Counted from the first letter of the stretch, positions 12,586 through 24,973 are shown. The stretch is DNA of 64,000 bases from Sapria himalayana (GCA_029783825.1 JAREIK010002666.1:1-64000); one strand, 5' to 3'. Translations and numbers: made by a program. Notes: generated by a model not told the origin, from the sequence alone.

Positions 12586-13125
12586 ATAGTATATATAATT
12601 AAAAATAGAGTTATATATAGTTAAACATATAATTATATATAAATATATTCATACAAGTAGTTATAAGTAGTTATACATAAATATATACAAAATTATTAAT
12701 ACATATATAGATTTAATTATATGAATACATCTATGTCTACATAGATACAAATATAGTTATATTTAATTATAAAGAGTATTACATAGATATACAAATATTT
12801 ATATATAATTATATACATATATTGATAAATTTGTATGTAGTTAAAGATATAGTTATATATAATATTTTTATAGTTATACGTATAGTAAAATACAATTATA
12901 TATAGTTATATTATTATACATATGATATATTTTGTTAAGAATATAGTTATATAGAATTACTCATATAGTTATAAAATATTATATAGTTTAAAAAATAGTT
13001 ATATATAGTTATTAATATAGTTAAAAATATAGTTTACATAGTTACAAATATAGTTAAATATAATTATGAAAAGTTTTATATAGTTATACAAATATTTATA
13101 AATAGTTATCATATACAATGATAAC
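12586..13125. repeat. AT-rich satellite, continued after the ARF insertion
   Basis: It continues exactly where the array was cut, with 'ctatagtatatata', 'agttaaacatata' and 'attcatacaagtagttataagtagtt' words as in the copies at 10-11.6 kb and 32 kb. It becomes more degenerate towards 13.1 kb. Confidence 0.75.
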
Positions 13126-13690
13126 AACACACGCTAAAATGCCCAATTGAATTACACATATATAGAGAAAGAACTTGTATCAACAATCTTTTCTTTTGGA
13201 AAATTAATATCATATTTAGTGGGGACCAAAGTCATAGTATATACTAAATATTCTATAATCAAATATCTCATAAAAAAGTAAGATGTCCATCCTAGATTGA
13301 TTTGATGGATCTTACTATTAAAATAGTTTGAACTAAATATATTAGATAAGAAATGTACATATAATCAAAATTGAAAATAGCTTATCAAGACTTGAAAAAG
13401 AAGATAGAAGAGTTGAAGAAGATATTATATAGATTTTTTTATTTGATCAAATTATACTATTAAATGAAAATGTAACACCATGGTATTTAGTTTTGAATAA
13501 ACCTTTAACATTGCAAGTATTACTATGATCAAAATTTGTGGCAAAGTGTTAAAGATGAGAGAATTGTTGTATCTTGCAATAATGTCACTTTTTGCTCCTA
13601 CTCTCACGAATCTGTGTAACATGTTAATATTTATGTGCTCAAGTATTTTTCTTCTCAAAATTAATGTTGATATTTACATAAATATGTATA
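13126..13690. other. No recognised feature
   Basis: AT-rich, mostly non-repetitive DNA. Short open frames on both strands (for example 13,525-13,719) show no domain, codon bias or supporting context. Confidence 0.5.
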
Positions 13691-13917
13691 AATATATAAG
13701 TGCATATACACTACCCTAAACACACACATTTATACATTAATATACATTATATATCAGCATACACATTTTTGTACTTTTGTATATATTCACATATGTATCT
13801 ACATTTTCAAAGTTGTGTGTATATACTTATATGCATGCATATATTACTGTACACCCACACCAACACACACATATACCTATATACATAATGTATTTTTAAT
13901 GTTACACATGAAACTAT

Positions 13918-13954
13918 TATATATGTGTGTGTGTGTCTGTGTCTGTGTGTGTGT
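13918..13954. repeat. (TG)n microsatellite
   Basis: A run of TG dinucleotides with two TGTC interruptions. It follows CA-rich DNA at 13,715-13,870. Confidence 0.85.
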
Positions 13955-14063
13955 AAATGTATTTAAAATTTTTTGATTTTGTAAATTTAATTAAAATAAA
14001 ATATTAAATAATGTACACAATTTATAAAATATTATAATTTTTTTATATTTAAAACAAATATTT

Positions 14064-14112
14064 GTGTGTGTGTTTATGTGTATGCGTTTGTGTGTGTGTG
14101 TGTGTGTGCGTG
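14064..14112. repeat. (TG)n microsatellite
   Basis: A second TG run, interrupted near the middle by 'tttatgtgtatgcgttt'. The two TG tracts are about 110 bases apart. Confidence 0.85.
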
Positions 14113-15125
14113 AAGCATATTAATACGTAAAATGAAATTATGAATTAAATATATGAGCTTCTATTATATTTAAAAAGTTGTTTTTTTTAATATTTATATT
14201 AAAATAACTATCATTATACTCATTTAAATAAATGAAATCAACATATCTGTAAATTATTTTGGTTTTATAATTATGTTAAAAATGAAAATATAATTCATAA
14301 ATAGATAATATTGTTTTTGTTTGTCTATATACTTTTTTTATTAAAATATTAATGTCTATAATAAATTTATACCTATTATTTATTGTTATTAATAAATTTT
14401 TAGAAACTTCAAAATTCAAACAAATATAATGTAGTGCATATAAATTCATGCCTTTAATGTTTCATAAAAAAGCAATTATTTATTTAATTATGTTCAATCA
14501 AAATAGATACCATATAAATACAAGAGTAAATTTTTCTACAAGTAATTATTATTTTATTTTATTCAAAATATATAATTGACCATAATAATATATCAATTTA
14601 TTTTTTAAAATAAATTTTTGAATTTTTTTTAATTTAATACATTACATTGTTTTTTTTTTGTAATTAATATATACATTTCACATATAATTTATTTATAATA
14701 AATATAACATATTGAATATTATGAGGTACAAATTTTATTTTGTAAATAAATTTTATTTTTAAAGTTTTTCTTTGTAATTTGAAACTGCATCACATATATA
14801 TTTTAAAAATTTTTTATAATATTTACGACACAAACATATTGTGATTTGTTTTAAAAATTACAAAATAAATTTTAACAAATTAACATTTTATTAGAAATCA
14901 ATTTTAGTTAAATGATATTAAGTGAAATAAAAATAAAAACCCTAAACATATTAAATCATAATGATTTATACAAACATATAAAGATATAATAAAAAAATAT
15001 TTAAGATTGAAAGAATTAAATTCAAGTTCCTAATATATATGGGAAAATGATAAAGATTTATACAATATTCAAAAAAACATGTATGAATGAGTTGAATGAT
15101 ATGAATGGATATTATGTTTCTAAAG
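14113..15125. other. AT-rich DNA without recognised features
   Basis: Homopolymer-rich A/T sequence. No reading frame, RNA or clear repeat could be supported. It may be heavily decayed transposon DNA similar in texture to the arm elements at 17 and 34 kb, but I could not align it. Confidence 0.4.
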
Positions 15126-15755
15126 CATATAGTTATACATGTTGTAGATGTAGTTATATATATATATTTTTTCATTTAATTATATATATTTAGACATATG
15201 ACTATGTATATGTATTGATTTAGATAAATACATTTATATATAGTAAAATGTTGATATACATATTATTAAATACATTTATATATAGTTATATATCTATTTA
15301 TATATATGTATATTAAATATAAATCGTTATATTTATATATAATTATGTTTAGGTATATTTTTTTTGTATATTGTTTATATATAGTTATGTATATTAATGT
15401 AGATAAATACATTTATATAATATAATATGTTTATATACATATTGTTAAATAGATTTATATATAGTTATATATAAATGTCTATATATATGTATATTAAATA
15501 TGCATTGTTGAATTTATATAATAATGTTTATGTATACTATTTTTTTAGTTATATATATATAGTAAAATACACTTATATAAGAAATTCAAATTATATCACA
15601 CATGGATATTGATGTATAGTTATGTTTAAATACACTTATTTTAAAATACACACATGTTTATGTATACTATTTTTGTATATTGTATATATAGTTATGTTGG
15701 CATATCTAAGTATGTATACTGTTTATATTGATATATAAATGTATACTAGTTATGT
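15126..15755. repeat. Degenerate AT-rich 'tatagttata' repeats
   Basis: Recurring words such as 'tatatagttatatat', 'tatgtatattaaatat' and 'atatacatattgttaaat' at roughly 150-170 base spacing. It resembles the 545-bp satellite in composition but differs in order. It leads into the minisatellite at 15,756. Confidence 0.55.
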
Positions 15756-16025
15756 AGATATCAAGTCGGCATACCTAAGTATGTATAATAGTTATGTAGA
15801 TATCAAGTCGGCATAGCTAAGTATGTATACTAGTTAAGTATAAAAAACACATGCATATTGATGTATACTATTTTTCTAGATATCAAGTCTGCATACCTAA
15901 GTATGTATAGTAGTTATTTAGATATCAAGTTGACATACCTAAGTATGTATACTAGTTATGTACAAAATACACATGCATATTGATGTAAACTATTTTTGTA
16001 GATATCAAGTCGGCATACCTAATTA
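15756..16025. repeat. 42-45 bp minisatellite with a two-level period
   Basis: The motif 'gatatcaagtcggcatacct' followed by 'aagtatgtatactagttatgta' occurs about five times with small changes. After every second copy a longer segment with 'acacatgcatattgatgta' intervenes, giving a higher-order period of about 120 bases. Confidence 0.8.
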
Positions 16026-16740
16026 TATTTTCTATTTATATATTGTTTTTGTATACTATCACCATCAAAATCAACACAATGATAATGTATTATATCACAA
16101 ATGCATGAAGTATTTATATGAATAAGTTTATATACACAATCCAAGCATACCATGGTGATTAAAGAAGATTTTCAGAAACAAAAAAAACAGAATCAAAATG
16201 ATTAATTTTCGATTAAGCAATCCAATATAATCAATGAAGAATAAATATATAAAATGTACCTCAAATCAATAACAAATTAAAACTTAAACATCGATTAAAT
16301 TTTGTTGCCTCAGCATCGAGAGATAGATGGTGGAATGCAGAGGAATTCGGTTCATGTGCTAGAGATGCTTTGGCATCGAGAGATAGAATGTATATTTAGG
16401 AAAATATTTATATTTTTAATTATTAAAACATTAAATAAACAATATATATATATATATATATTACAAAAATACTCATTAATTTTATTTACTATTAAAATTT
16501 TTTCAACAAAATTAATGTGCATGTAGCAAGGTACAAATGAAAATCAAATACTTTACAATTTTTTATTATAATATTAATTAAACAATAAATATATAAACAA
16601 TAAAAAAAATACGTTTAGCCATATAAAAAAAATATGTTTAGACATATAAAAAAAATATCAATAGGTACAAAATTAACAAACTTCATATAATAAGACATAA
16701 ATGAAAAGATGATTTGTCTTCTAGCCACTCACATAAAAGT
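16026..16740. other. Mostly unassigned; contains a short direct repeat
   Basis: A 16-base word 'gcatcgagagatagat' or a close variant occurs at 16,313 and 16,373, 60 bases apart, within the only moderately GC-rich patch here. A short plus-strand frame covers it, but no family is recognised. The remainder is AT-rich with a small (TA)n at 16,441-16,461. Confidence 0.4.
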
Positions 16741-17649
16741 TGTAAAATACTCTTAATGTTAAAAAATATATAAAAATTTATATTTTATGGTTATAATTTT
16801 TTTAAGAATTCATATTAATTTTTACAAAGATAATTGAAATAATTTAGAGACATACAATTTCATATTATTTGATATCATTAATAATTTTTAAAATTCAAAA
16901 AATTACATAAAGTTAGAAGCTAATTAAAAAAAGATATATTTATTATTTTAATAAAAATAATAAATGTTAAAAGCTAATTGTAAAAATATTACTCAATTAT
17001 TTAATTTGTATAAATTTTAGTAGAAGCAAGCATATATGTATTTATTTATAAAATATTAATTTATTTTCTTTTAACTTTATTGAAAATTTATATTTTTATT
17101 ATATTTCTAGATTTTCAAAATATTTATTATTCATTTTTTTAAAAGTTTTCTATAATCATAAATTTTTTTTATACTTATAATAATATTAATATTTACTAGT
17201 TTATTTGTCAATTCAAATATTTTTGAAAATATTTTCTATTTTATCATATAATTAATTAATTTACATTGTTATTAATAGTAATTTTACTATTAATTTAATT
17301 TTTAAAATATCAAAAAAAATTATTATACTTATTGAATTTATTAATTAATGTTACTTTAATACAAATTATTTACATTCTTAATTAAAAATTTTAGAAAAAT
17401 TTTTTGTATAATTCTTTAAAAAATTAATACATCATAACAATAGTTATTTTAGCCCTTATTAATATAATTTTTTTTATATTTTTATATTTTTAAATTATTT
17501 ATTTATAATATCATTTTTTATGATTTTATGAGGAGAATATATCCTTCAAGGATTACTCATCTATAGACCATTAACATATATTTAATAAACAATATTAAAT
17601 AAAATATTAAAACTAATAAAAAATTTTAAAAAATTAAAAAATTAAAAAA

Positions 17650-18540
17650 TTAAATATTAGCTAGAGAAATTCCACCACTATGTTCGGGATTTAATTAGAT
17701 AGGAAAGTTGAGTCACTTAATCCTTCGCTATATTTTGGATTTAATTAACTAGGGAATTTAGTCGCTAAATCCGGCGATATATTCTTGATTTAATTAGCTA
17801 GGGAAGATCTATCATAAAAATCCATCATTATATTCAGGAACTATTGGCTAAGGAATTTATGTTGCTATAATCAAACGCTATTTTTAGTATGTAATTAATT
17901 AGGGAAATTCTGTCGCTAAATCTGTCATAATATTTCGGGGTATAATTAGCTAGGAAAATGCTATTGCTAAAATCCGTCGCTATGTTCCAGATGTAATTAG
18001 CTAGGGAATTCTGTCACTGAAATCTGTCGTTATGTTCCAGTTGTAAATAACTAGGGAAATTCCATCGCTAAATCTGTAGCCAAATTCCAGATTTTATTAG
18101 CTAGGAAAATACCGTCTCAATATCTATAGCTATATTCATGATTTTATTAGCTGGGGAAAATCCGTCGCTAAATCCATCCCTAAATTATAGATCTCATTAG
18201 CTAGGTATATTCCGTCGCTAAATTTGTCGTTAAATTCTGGATTATATTAGCTAGGAAAAATCCTTCAAAAAATTCGTCGCCATATTACGAATTTTATTAG
18301 ATAGGGAAAATCCATCGCTAAATCCGTCACTAAATTATGGATTTTATTAGCTAGAAAAAAACCTTCACTAAATCTGTCACTAAATTATGGATTTTATTAA
18401 CTAGGGAAAATTATTCACTAAATCCAATGGTAAATTCTAGATTTTATTAGCTATAGAAAATCCATCAAAAATTCCATCACTAAATTCTGGATTTTATTAA
18501 TTAAGGAAATTATGTAATTAAACCCGTAGCTAAATTTCAC
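17650..18540. repeat. About 50-bp tandem subterminal repeats (about 17 copies)
   Basis: The consensus reads roughly 'attagctagggaaaatcc' then 'gtcgctaaatc' and 'taaattctggatttt'. Starts of 'attagctagg' fall near 17,944, 17,996, 18,097, 18,199, 18,245, 18,297 and 18,347, so the spacing is close to 50 bases. The copies are diverged. Confidence 0.8.
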
Positions 18541-18800
18541 GCTTTTCTTGAATAGAATTTACAAAAAATTTTCGTGGCTAATCCGTCACTAAATCCATCT
18601 CTAAATTCCTCGCTTTTTTTGAAAGGAATTTATGAAAATTTTCCACCACAAATCTGCCACTAAATTCCTCACTTTTTCTTGAGTGGAATTTACGATAATT
18701 TGACGTCGCTAATCCTTTGCTAAATCTTTCGCTAAATTCCCAGCTTTTCATGAGTGCAATTAACAAAAAATATTTCATCACTAATCAATTGCAAATTTTT
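18540..18800. repeat. About 62-bp tandem repeats (four copies)
   Basis: This is a second array with a longer unit: 'gtcgctaatcc', 'ctaaattcc', 'cgctttt...gaatttac'. Successive 'gaatttac' or 'gaatttat' words fall about 62 bases apart. It shares the 'tcgctaaat' core with the 50-bp array, so the two probably derive from one subterminal motif. Confidence 0.7.
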
Positions 18801-18939
18801 ATATCAAAGAAAAATCATAAATCCCTTGCTATTCCCTAGATGATCCCTCACAATTTAGCTACGGATTGATCCCTAGCTAAAATTCCCTAGCAAAATGAAC
18901 ATTTCATTTATCTATTAATATAATTAAAGCAAAAAAAAT

Positions 18940-19814
<875 letters not shown>

Positions 19815-19819
19815 ACATT

Positions 19820-20560
19820 CAAGGAAGGTAAAAAGTCTAGTGCTCCTCGCTTATTCAGATACATGCACATGAAGGCTCATGATAATCAGACTTTCGTTGA
19901 TTAAAGATCTCGTGTAAAAAATGTAAGTTTAAATAAAAAAAATTATGTTTGAATATAAATTGAAATACTTCTCATACATTTTTATTAGGCGAGATTTGAG
20001 GAAATGTTAACTGATGTGACTCAAGCATATTCCTAGTCTACTTCAGGTTCATGTGATGGTGCAACAGGTAGTTCTCATTCATCAGCTCCACTAGTTGATG
20101 CGAATAAGGTTTGGTATATGGCTGTTGATGGCAAGGAGAAGATACCCGTCTATGGCGTCGGTTCATCTACATCATCATTCTACTCACATAGATGACTAGA
20201 CTATGAAGCTGAATTTTCAGGACTAGTTTCGAATTTGTTCTTGAAAATGGAGGATTTGCAGGATGAGATATGAAATTCTATACTGTTATAGTTGGCTTAT
20301 ACCATGCGATGCATGATCGACTATGAGGAAGATAGGGATGAGTTGCGTATGCATTTTGACTGGCTTACAAAGAAGTTTCAAGTAGAAGGACTGCCGTTCA
20401 AACCAGATGATCTATCTCGGATTGTTCAATGTAATTCTCCAACTACAACATCTACTCCATCACCTATAGCAGTATCTGCAACAACCACATTAGGACTAGC
20501 AGCAACAGATAGCTCAACCCTAGTACCTGACATCTCACCGTGTGGACCAGAAATGTCATA
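19820..20560 (+). pseudogene. Ptta/En/Spm-type CACTA protein, C-terminal remnant
   Basis: A frame at about 19,850-19,915 contains 'HDNQTFVD', matching the family's 'T+TKKDGTFVD.RS' block. After a likely intron (about 19,915-19,985, ending in 'ttattag') the frame resumes as 'RFEEMLTDVTQAYS', then 'KVWYMAVDGKEKIPVYGVGS', the usual conserved 'VYGxGS' segment. The 20,292-20,561 frame is a charged, coiled-coil-like C terminus followed by a Ser/Thr/Pro-rich tail. There are in-frame stops near 20,025, 20,192, 20,270 and 20,290. In the family this protein binds the subterminal repeats and cooperates with TNP2. This copy is broken and its N terminus is missing. Confidence 0.6.
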
Positions 20561-20869
20561 GTATAACGATTATGAAATTAAGTTGGATGATTGAGTGTAT
20601 TATACACATTTTTTTCAATGCCTTAAACTTTGATTTGGGATTTTATTTTTTATTTTATCTTGATGTTTTTAATATATATATGAAGTATATAAAGTTGTTT
20701 GCTGCAATTAATTGGATTTTTATTTTGTTGTTTTATTTTTAAATGTTTCTGTAGGAACTGAATCAAAACTACAACCAAAATGATTTTTTTTTGTATTTTA
20801 TGTTGTAGTTTCTGCAGCAACTACAGAAATACTGCAAAAAAAAAAATTTGGCTGGTAATTACCGCCCGA

Positions 20870-21384
20870 ATTACGACCAAACCGACCAAAATTTGTGAAT
20901 ATTAATGGTCGGTAAAAGGTCACCAAATAGTCGGTAATTCTTTTGGAGATCAATTACCGATAAATGATTTAGATTTTGATCAGTTTTTGTCGCAATTTTT
21001 TTGGTTTTTACCCGCCATTTCTTGACCATTTACCGACCAAATGCTTTTGGTCGGAAAATAGTTAGAATTTAGTCAATAATTATTTCTCAATGATTGGTTT
21101 GTAAATGGTCATTAATTACCAACCATTAAGAGACCATCTACTGACCTTATTTATTTAGTCGGTAAATTGTTAGAATATAGTTGGTAATTCTTTGTCTATA
21201 GAGGATCAGTAAATGATCGGTAACTTACTGACCGACTAATTTTTTGTTGGTAAAAAATTTAGCGACAAGCAAAATTGTGACCAAATATTTTGGTCGGTAA
21301 ATGATTACTATTTTGTTTACCGACCAAAAAACACCGAATTAGCGACTAAAAAATTGGTTAGTAATTCGCTGAATTTTGGTAGTG
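20870..21384. repeat. CACTA subterminal repeat region and terminal inverted repeat
   Basis: About a dozen copies of 'accgacca', 'ggtcggtaa' or close variants occur in both orientations, ending with 'gtaattcgctgaattttggt' and the terminal 'agtg' at 21,384. The three bases after it ('tat') could be half of a 3-bp target duplication, but without the left end this cannot be confirmed. Confidence 0.78.
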
Positions 21385-22380
21385 TATCATGCACGTATGC
21401 ATCAGATATTTCTCTGCATTTACTTAAAAATGCATAGACATGTATATATGCAATATACATGCATATAGCATAAATATAGTATAATTATATGTGTCCAAAC
21501 AAACAAACACACACACACACACACACTATTTTCCTATCTTCTCATATTTCTTTATCTTGTCCATATATTACACCTTTCTAGCTCAACTGAACCATTGATG
21601 CATGGAAATGGTCATTATCAAAAATCAAAATCTTTTTTTTTCTTATCTACATATCCCACGTGAACTAAAATTTATTATTACATTTTTTTGCCTTAGAAAA
21701 TTATAAGAAAACTTTTTTAAGGTAAATTAAATGACTATTTGAAAGAATATTTGATGGTTATGAGCATGAATAGTTAATCTTGCTTCAATGCACTAGAAAT
21801 TAAAAGCTAGTATTAATATCATTCAACAAAGTATAAAATCTATGAATATCTCATGTACACAAAAAATTATATCAAATAAGAAAACTTGATTACTACTTCA
21901 TACAAATTTTCTTTAAACCTCTCATTATCATCATCAATGAAATCTTATCTCAACACTATCATAAATAAATGTTACACTAACCATATGAACATGAGTTCAA
22001 TCAACAAGAATACCAAATATACTTCATTAGGATGCTTATCAAATCACCCATCATGATATTCATGTAGATGTCTTACATGCACTCCATTGCCATTATAATA
22101 GCCCATCCAGCTTCTCTACACAACTTCACAATTTTGATGCATGTAGTTTGTCACTAATGTAATCTAGTTCTAATTGATAAGAAGGGTCTATGCCCCTATC
22201 CAAGCAACCAAATCAAATTAAAAAAAAACAAAAATTTTCACAGCTCAATGCTATGCAAAGCATGTTATGAGCTCACAGAGAAATCAACATCTCACCTCTT
22301 ACTTGTATTTGAGGTCACAGAGCATCTTATCCTGCTAATAAAACTCAGATTCAGCAATATCCACTTCTATGGGTCACATA
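21385..22380. other. No recognised feature
   Basis: Moderately AT-rich, largely unique-looking DNA with a short (AC)n run at 21,508-21,528. No reading frame, RNA or terminal repeat could be supported. Confidence 0.5.
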
Positions 22381-22389
22381 TGAAAATAA

Positions 22390-22900
22390 TGTAGTTGGAA
22401 TCGAGGCCTAAGCCTTGTGAGAAATTTTTTTAATAACACATAGTGGGAGTGTCAAGGATTCGATAACATACAGTGAGTGAGCGAAGATTTACATAGCACA
22501 TAATGTGTGGGTAATCGTGGTAGCTAGTGCATAGTGGATGCACTCCTTCTAGGAGTTTATAGCTCTTTCCGACACACCCCCACCCATAGTTTACCTTTCC
22601 CAGGGGTCACTTTTGATACCATGTAAAATATTAAAACAAAACATAAAATAAATATAATACACTTGATGAATAACCTCGTACAAATAATGCAATTATATAA
22701 CATGTTATTTTTATTAGGGCAACTCATAGGATGAATAACCTCTATATCAATATCAAACTGTACCTATGTGTGCCAGGCATGCCTCAATGTGTAAGACATG
22801 CTAATTCTTCCTCCACAAAGCTATGAATAGAACAACATATCAATTGATAAATTAGAGAACATGGCACCTAGCAAAACACAAGCAATATCACATACATCAT
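22390..22900 (-). mobile_element. Possible LTR-retrotransposon remnant (LTR edge plus primer-binding site)
   Basis: On the minus strand a putative LTR ends '...ATTTTACA', directly followed by 'TGGTATCAAAAG' (22,610-22,621). This resembles the primer-binding site for initiator-methionine tRNA ('TGGTATCAGAGC'; nine of twelve bases agree). Internal sequence would run leftwards through about 22,390, the LTR rightwards from 22,622. I find no second LTR, no coding part and no clear far end of the LTR. The call rests on the LTR/PBS junction only. Confidence 0.35.
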
Positions 22901-23204
22901 CCCCATCAATAATATAGTTATATACAGTATATATGTACATTTAGTACTCTAGTGTATATGTACATATACTAAATATATATGTACATATATATTGTAGTAT
23001 ATATGTACATATATAGTTCAATATTATACATATGCACTGTATTATATATGGATGTCTTATAGATATAGAATAGTATGTATAAATATAGATATATAATAGT
23101 AGGTAAAGTATTATCTCATTTATACTTCACAATGAATGCACAAGACATCACTTTCAACTTTAATAAGAAATGCGAATATTATTTAAATTTTTGAAAATAT
23201 ATCT

Positions 23205-23600
23205 AAAAACTTTTAGAGGAAAACCTGGAAGACAAGCCATGAGACAGGCTTGACGAATTAAAATTCACACCCTGCTTTTTTGCAACCAGAACTTTTTCAT
23301 GGTCCCAAGACCTATAAGGAGGTTGCTCTGCCCCACCTCTCCCCGCAGCACTAATGCTTCCGTGCACTTTCCTAGAATATTTATTCTTCTCTCCATGTGC
23401 TTGCACCAATGATTTTGATCACTTAGCTTCATTGTGTTAGTCCATCAAACCTATAGTTTCTACTGCCACATGGTTCTTCTCTTGGTTCAAAGCAAGCACC
23501 CTCACTTCGTTGTATGTGACAATATAACTATAGAATAGTTCATTGTCATACTCATCCATGGATGGAGACAATTCAATATGCACTCCATAAAAAAATATGC
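23205..23600 (-). pseudogene. Unrecognised host-gene-like fragment with in-frame stops
   Basis: From about 23,585 leftwards the minus strand gives 'SMDEYDNELFYSYIVTYNE', then 'VRVLALNQEKNHVAVETIGL'. Two stops follow around 23,430, and the same frame continues as 'KSLVQAHGEKNKYSRKVHG', 'SISAAGRGGAEQPPYRSWDH' and 'EKVLVAKKQGVNFNSSSLSH', ending near 23,205. The base composition is less AT-rich than its surroundings and amino-acid usage looks protein-like. I do not recognise the family. It abuts the deleted CACTA element, so it may be a captured gene fragment; that is inference. Confidence 0.4.
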
Positions 23601-24935
23601 ACTCCATAAAAACAATACACATTAACAGATATATAAATACAGTAATTATAGACATGAACAAACACAAATTTGAGTTGATAGTCATACAACTTCAATAAAT
23701 ATCTAAAAGATGGCTAGCAGTTATGTTTAGAGAGAAAGAGATAGAGTACAAAAATAAAATATTTCAGAAATAATGAAGATAATAATAGCTCACCCTCCTT
23801 TTGATCCATTAGAGATCGGTAAAGATGGAACCCATCCAAAGGAAGGACCATGATAATGTCTGAAGGCTTTGAATCAGAATTTATTCATGTGTCTCACATT
23901 AGATGTCTTGCAAAGTTTCATGGTTAGGTTAATCAGCAAAGCAAAAAACAAAACTAGAAAAGAGATAAATGATACCACCAAAATAGTCTCATCCTATTTA
24001 GCTACACATAGACAAAAAAAAAATAGTTCAGAAATAATTCAGATACAAATCATCCTCATAATTAGTTGGTGCATTTGTGCTACCCCTTCCACATGGTTTC
24101 GTAGATGGATCTTGGAATGCTATCTGTCACGTCAAAGCCACTAACTATTACTCCATATAGGACATCTACTATTGCATTACATTCTTAATTTCTTTAATCT
24201 CATTATTCATTTCTTTCATCTAATCATTCATTTCTTTCATTTTTTATAACCAGGCCACAACACATTATATATATAGCTTTAAGTATTTTGTAAAATTTCT
24301 GAGCTTTAGGATTTGGTGGTTCATCCATGCAATCCATATTAAAGTCAGCACCGGTAGCTTCCAAGACCATTCTATGTTATGTGCTTGATGCTTCTTCACC
24401 ACATGCAAATGATTCACTACCCTCATTTCGGTCAATGTTTAAAGCCATTGTACTTTCCCTATGATAAATCCAAACAAAATACTTTGGTACAAAGCCATAT
24501 TTAGCCAAATAGTATCTTATAGTGTTTAAATCATGAAAAAGGATATTCTGACACTTGCAGTTATTACATGGATAGTTAATTTTTTTTCTCCATCCATCCA
24601 TCTCGATTTCCTGCACGCAAAGTTGATGAAAGTTTAAAGCCCACTCAAAAAATATTGATTCAAAATTCCATTCATAAACTTTTTGTACATCCACTAATGA
24701 TCTGAACTCATTTTTTCCTATTTTATTTGCAAAAAATAATGCTCAATCATTATTTTGAATTAGCCATATAATTACTTCAAAATATACTAATAATTAAATA
24801 AAAATACTTACAGATGAATATTCAAAAATTAAATATTTTGAATATCGAGGCTATGCATTTGTAGAATGTACATTAATAGATAAAGCATTTTTAGCATAGT
24901 AAAGATTAATAGATATCATGTTATTACTAGTTATA
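23600..24935 (-). mobile_element. Internally deleted CACTA copy, related to the element at 3.1-9.3 kb
   Basis: 23,600-24,240 matches 3,095-3,710 by eye: 'gacatgaacaaacacaaatt', 'gaaggaccat', 'gtgtctcaca' and 'ggttaatc' in the same order. 24,248-24,935 matches 8,640-9,317. The junction near 24,245 therefore marks a deletion of about 4.9 kb that removed the TNP2 core, DUF4218, DUF4216 and most of the second gene. Only ends and the first domain remain, so it could move only with proteins from elsewhere, if at all. Confidence 0.8.
24300..24715 (-). pseudogene. CACTA transposase-associated domain remnant
   Basis: The start corresponds to the 'MSS...' start of the 5.6-9.1 kb gene, near 24,713, but a stop replaces the Gln of 'DHQW'. 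The readable part 24,694-24,377 keeps 'NYPCNNCKCQNILFHDLNTI', 'YYLAKYGFVPKYFVWIYHRE' and 'STMALNI'. This is the Cys-rich plant CACTA transposase-associated domain. The reading continues to about 24,300, where it is cut by the internal deletion. Confidence 0.8.
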
Positions 24936-24959
24936 TAAAAATGTATATAAAATATATGT

Positions 24960-24961
24960 TG

Positions 24962-24973
<12 letters not shown>
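24960..24973. repeat. Left target-site duplication of LINE-A
   Basis: 'tgttaattatatat' here is repeated at 31,792-31,805 on the other side of LINE-A. It is normal satellite sequence, as the uninterrupted satellite near 32,445 shows 'gttgttaattatat'. Confidence 0.8.

Larger units (their letters stand above)
16750..18900 (+). mobile_element. Arm element, copy 1 (CACTA-like terminal region)
   Basis: The stretch 16,750-17,650 aligns by eye with 34,255-35,040 and, inverted, with 60,525-59,600. Shared landmarks are 'tatggttat..tttttaagaattca', 'tttattttctttta' and '..cttcaaggattactca' followed by 'tatagacca'. It then passes into arrays built on 'tagctaggga' and 'cgtcgctaaat' words, as the other two copies do in shorter form. 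Such subterminal arrays are typical of CACTA elements, whose second protein binds them. A clear terminal CACTA is not visible at 18,900. No coding sequence is seen. Confidence 0.6.
19820..21384 (+). mobile_element. 5'-truncated CACTA element with an intact 3' terminus
   Basis: The right end reads 'gctgaattttggtagtg' and stops at 21,384. Its reverse complement, 'CACTACCAAAATTCAGCG', is a canonical CACTA terminus. The 500 bases before it are packed with direct and inverted 'accgaccaaa' and 'ttggtcggtaa' words, as expected for subterminal protein-binding repeats. The left part holds a broken Ptta/En/Spm-type gene. The left terminus is not found; the element begins abruptly at the (TA)n tract. 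Confidence 0.8.

Noticed and set aside
13525..13888. Short plus-strand frames of 62-64 codons
   Set aside because: AT- and CA-rich sequence with no domain, no codon bias and no context.
17650..18540. Possible CRISPR-like array because of ~50-base spacing
   Set aside because: Units are contiguous diverged tandem copies without unique spacers, in plant DNA, and match transposon subterminal repeats.
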